Part shown: positions 62,290-64,000 of the stretch, one piece after another
Layout of the letters: each line of letters opens with the position of its first letter
How positions within the stretch are numbered: the first letter of the stretch is position 1
Origin: Barrientosiimonas humi
GTDB taxonomy: Bacteria > Actinomycetota > Actinomycetes > Actinomycetales > Dermatophilaceae
NCBI RefSeq assembly: GCF_006716095.1
Contig: NZ_VFOK01000001.1
Coordinates: 1,891,375-1,955,374, forward strand
Reading direction: 5' to 3'
DNA: 64,000 nt
Translations under genes and position numbers: made by a program
The notes under the pieces: generated by a model
Seen by the model: the letters and a program-made list of their open reading frames with translations, nothing else
What the model was told of the DNA's origin: nothing
Database searches by the model: none

Positions 62290-62772
62290 ATGTCGGCACC
62301 TGCGCGCCCCGCCTCCACGGGTCCCGTCGTGCTCGACGAGGTCGCCAAGGCGATCGTGCGCATCCTGCAGCACGACGGCCGCACGCCGTACGCCACCATC
62401 GCCCGCGAGGTCGGTCTCTCCGAGGCCGCCGTGCGACAACGCATCCAGCGCCTGCTCGACAGCGACCTGGTGCAGATCGTCGCCGTCACCGACCCCGCGC
62501 AGGTCGGCTTCACCCGGCAGGCGCTCATCGGCATCAGCACCACCGGCGACAGCCAGCGGGTCGCCGACCGGCTGAGCGCGCTCGAGGAGGTGTCCTACGT
62601 CGTGAGCACGACCGGGCGCTACGACCTGCTCGTCGAGGTGGTCTGCACCGACGACGACCACCTGCTCACGCTGCTGCAGAAGACGATCCGCGGCACCCGG
62701 GGCGTGACCGCCACCGAGACGTTCCAGTACCTCAAGCTGAACAAGCAACGCTACGACTGGGGAGCGAGATGA
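62290..62772 (+). CDS. Lrp/AsnC family regulator
   Basis: A 160-aa regulator. HTH TPYATIAREVGLSEAAVRQRIQRLLDSDLVQIVAVT (about residues 32-67), then the RAM effector domain (QALIGISTTGDSQRVADRLSALEEVSYVVSTTGRYDLLVEVVC). Its stop overlaps the aminotransferase start (ATGA), so it is made with the enzyme it most probably controls. ATG 62290. Confidence 0.92.
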   Translation: MSAPARPASTGPVVLDEVAKAIVRILQHDGRTPYATIAREVGLSEAAVRQRIQRLLDSDLVQIVAVTDPAQVGFTRQALIGISTTGDSQRVADRLSALEEVSYVVSTTGRYDLLVEVVCTDDDHLLTLLQKTIRGTRGVTATETFQYLKLNKQRYDWGAR

Positions 62773-64000
62773 GCACGAGCACGACCAACACGACCACCAC
62801 CGACGGCACCCCCGAGGGCGTCGGCACGACGCCGAAGGGCACCCCGCGCTACGACGCCGCCCGCGACCACCTGTGGGGTCACTTCACCCGGCAGTCGGTC
62901 TACGAGCCGACCGAGACCGGCGGGCTCGGGCAGACCGTGCCGACGATCGTCAAGGGCGAGGGCGCCTACATCTGGGACGCCGACGGCAAGAAGTACCTCG
63001 ACGGCCTCTCCGGGCTGTTCGTCGTGCAGGCCGGTCACGGGCGCGAGGAGCTCGCCGAGGCCGCCGCGAAGCAGGCGCGCGACCTGGCCTTCTTCCCCAT
63101 CTGGTCCTACGCCCACCCGCCGGCCATCGACCTCGCCGAGCGGCTCGCGGGGTACGCCCCCGGCGATCTCAACCGGGTCTTCTTCACCACCGGTGGCGGC
63201 GAGGCGGTCGAGACCGCCTGGAAGCTCGCGAAGCAGTACTTCAAGCTCACCGGCAAGCCGGGCAAGCACAAGGTGATCAGTCGCTCGATCGCTTACCACG
63301 GCACCCCGCAGGGCGCCCTGTCGATCACCGGGCTGCCGCCGCTGAAGGAGATGTTCGAGCCGCTGGTGCCGGGCGCGTTCAAGGTGCCCAACACCAACAT
63401 CTACCGCGCGCCCAGCGACGAGCTGCGTTCTGACGCAAAGGCTTTCGGCCGCTGGGCCGCCGACCGCATCGCCGAGGCCATCGAGTTCGAGGGCCCCGAC
63501 ACGGTTGCCGCCGTCTTCCTCGAGCCGGTGCAGAACGCCGGCGGTTGCTTCCCGCCGCCGCCCGGATACTTCGAGCGCGTGCGCGAGATCTGCGACGAGT
63601 ACGACGTGCTGCTCGTCTCCGACGAGGTGATCTGCGCGTTCGGCCGCATCGGATCGATGTTCGCCTGCGACGACTTCGGCTACGTGCCCGACATGATCAC
63701 CTGCGCCAAGGGCATGACCTCGGGCTACTCCCCCATCGGCGCGATGATCGCGAGCGACCGGCTGTTCGAGCCGTTCAAGCAGGGCGCGACGTCCTTCCCG
63801 CACGGCTACACCTTCGGCGGCCACCCCGTGTCGGCCGCCGTCGCGATGGCCAACCTGGACATCTTCGAGCGGGAGACCCTGAACGACCGCGTGCACCAGA
63901 ACGCCCCGGCCTTCCGGCGCACGCTGGAGAAGCTCGGCGACCTGCCGATCGTCGGTGACGTGCGCGGGGAGGGCTACTTCTACGGGATCGAGCTGGTCAA
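62769..64000 (+). CDS. Class III omega-aminotransferase, probably diamine/putrescine-pyruvate (cut by window edge)
   Basis: The first 410 codons of a class III PLP aminotransferase. GAYIWDADGKKYLDGLSGLFVVQAGHGREELAEAA, TTGGGEAVETAWKLAKQYF (phosphate binding), AYHGTPQGALS, VFLEPVQNAGGCF, LVSDEVICAFGRIG (PLP-ring Asp) and ITCAKGMTSGYSPIGAM (Schiff-base Lys) are all present. The subgroup includes putrescine and beta-alanine:pyruvate aminotransferases. The adjacent Lrp gene and the aminobutyraldehyde dehydrogenase support putrescine or a related diamine. Confidence 0.9.
   Translation, partial: MSTSTTNTTTTDGTPEGVGTTPKGTPRYDAARDHLWGHFTRQSVYEPTETGGLGQTVPTIVKGEGAYIWDADGKKYLDGLSGLFVVQAGHGREELAEAAAKQARDLAFFPIWSYAHPPAIDLAERLAGYAPGDLNRVFFTTGGGEAVETAWKLAKQYFKLTGKPGKHKVISRSIAYHGTPQGALSITGLPPLKEMFEPLVPGAFKVPNTNIYRAPSDELRSDAKAFGRWAADRIAEAIEFEGPDTVAAVFLEPVQNAGGCFPPPPGYFERVREICDEYDVLLVSDEVICAFGRIGSMFACDDFGYVPDMITCAKGMTSGYSPIGAMIASDRLFEPFKQGATSFPHGYTFGGHPVSAAVAMANLDIFERETLNDRVHQNAPAFRRTLEKLGDLPIVGDVRGEGYFYGIELV

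Overview
The window is about 72% GC by eye, uses many GTG starts and contains no rRNA, tRNA or CRISPR array. Its content points to an actinobacterium, probably Micrococcales near Intrasporangiaceae or Dermacoccaceae. Supporting markers are a mycothiol-type maleylpyruvate isomerase, IdeR-type iron boxes, a WXG100 protein with a type VII secretion signal, the nusA/infB, proS and dxr/rseP/ispG blocks in an order like that of Mycobacterium, and a FolP2-like protein. The genus assignment is inference.

Layout. 1-11947 (mostly minus): 5' end of an RNase E/G gene, the DUF2344 partner of a B12-binding radical SAM protein, an inserted hydrolase/nitroreductase/TetR/membrane-protein block, the radical SAM protein itself, a LysE exporter, an acyl-CoA ligase, rodA and ribF. 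11978-22620 (mostly minus): the truB-rbfA and infB-ylxR-nusA-rimP translation block. It is split between rbfA and infB by an ArgP/LysE pair, a TRM11-like methyltransferase and a TetR/membrane-protein pair. 22741-31537: ferritin-like lipoprotein, APH(6)-type kinase, RibD-type reductase, a decayed vapBC locus, a DUF255 protein, two tandem CapA lipoproteins and a TSUP transporter. 31593-39575: CGNR regulator, proS, acyl-CoA dehydrogenase, GT61 glycosyltransferase, MDMPI protein and a nonsense-mutated MFS gene. 39625-44827: a desferrioxamine-type siderophore operon (desA, desB, fused desC-desD) behind two iron boxes. 44970-55121: folP2-like and PPOX genes, DoxX, GNAT, ispG, an SseB-like gene, rseP, dxr, and a WXG100/T7SS-like module translationally coupled to dxr. 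55207-64000: gabD, a lipoprotein, a sirtuin, a peptidoglycan-binding protein, aminobutyraldehyde dehydrogenase, sdaA, an Lrp regulator and a class III aminotransferase. Most of this last block fits putrescine-to-succinate catabolism.

Intergenic space is rich in structure: clear palindromic operators (two TetR sites, the vapB site, an orphan 30-bp palindrome and an Lrp-like site); two tandem repeats with periods of 77 and 70 bp; and a palindromic element shared by two convergent gene ends 41 kb apart. The strongest leads for something new are the WXG100/472-aa/252-aa trio coupled to dxr, the orphan palindrome beside the broken MFS gene, the dispersed hairpin element, and the vapC pseudogene carrying a decayed copy of the neighbouring DUF255 gene start.
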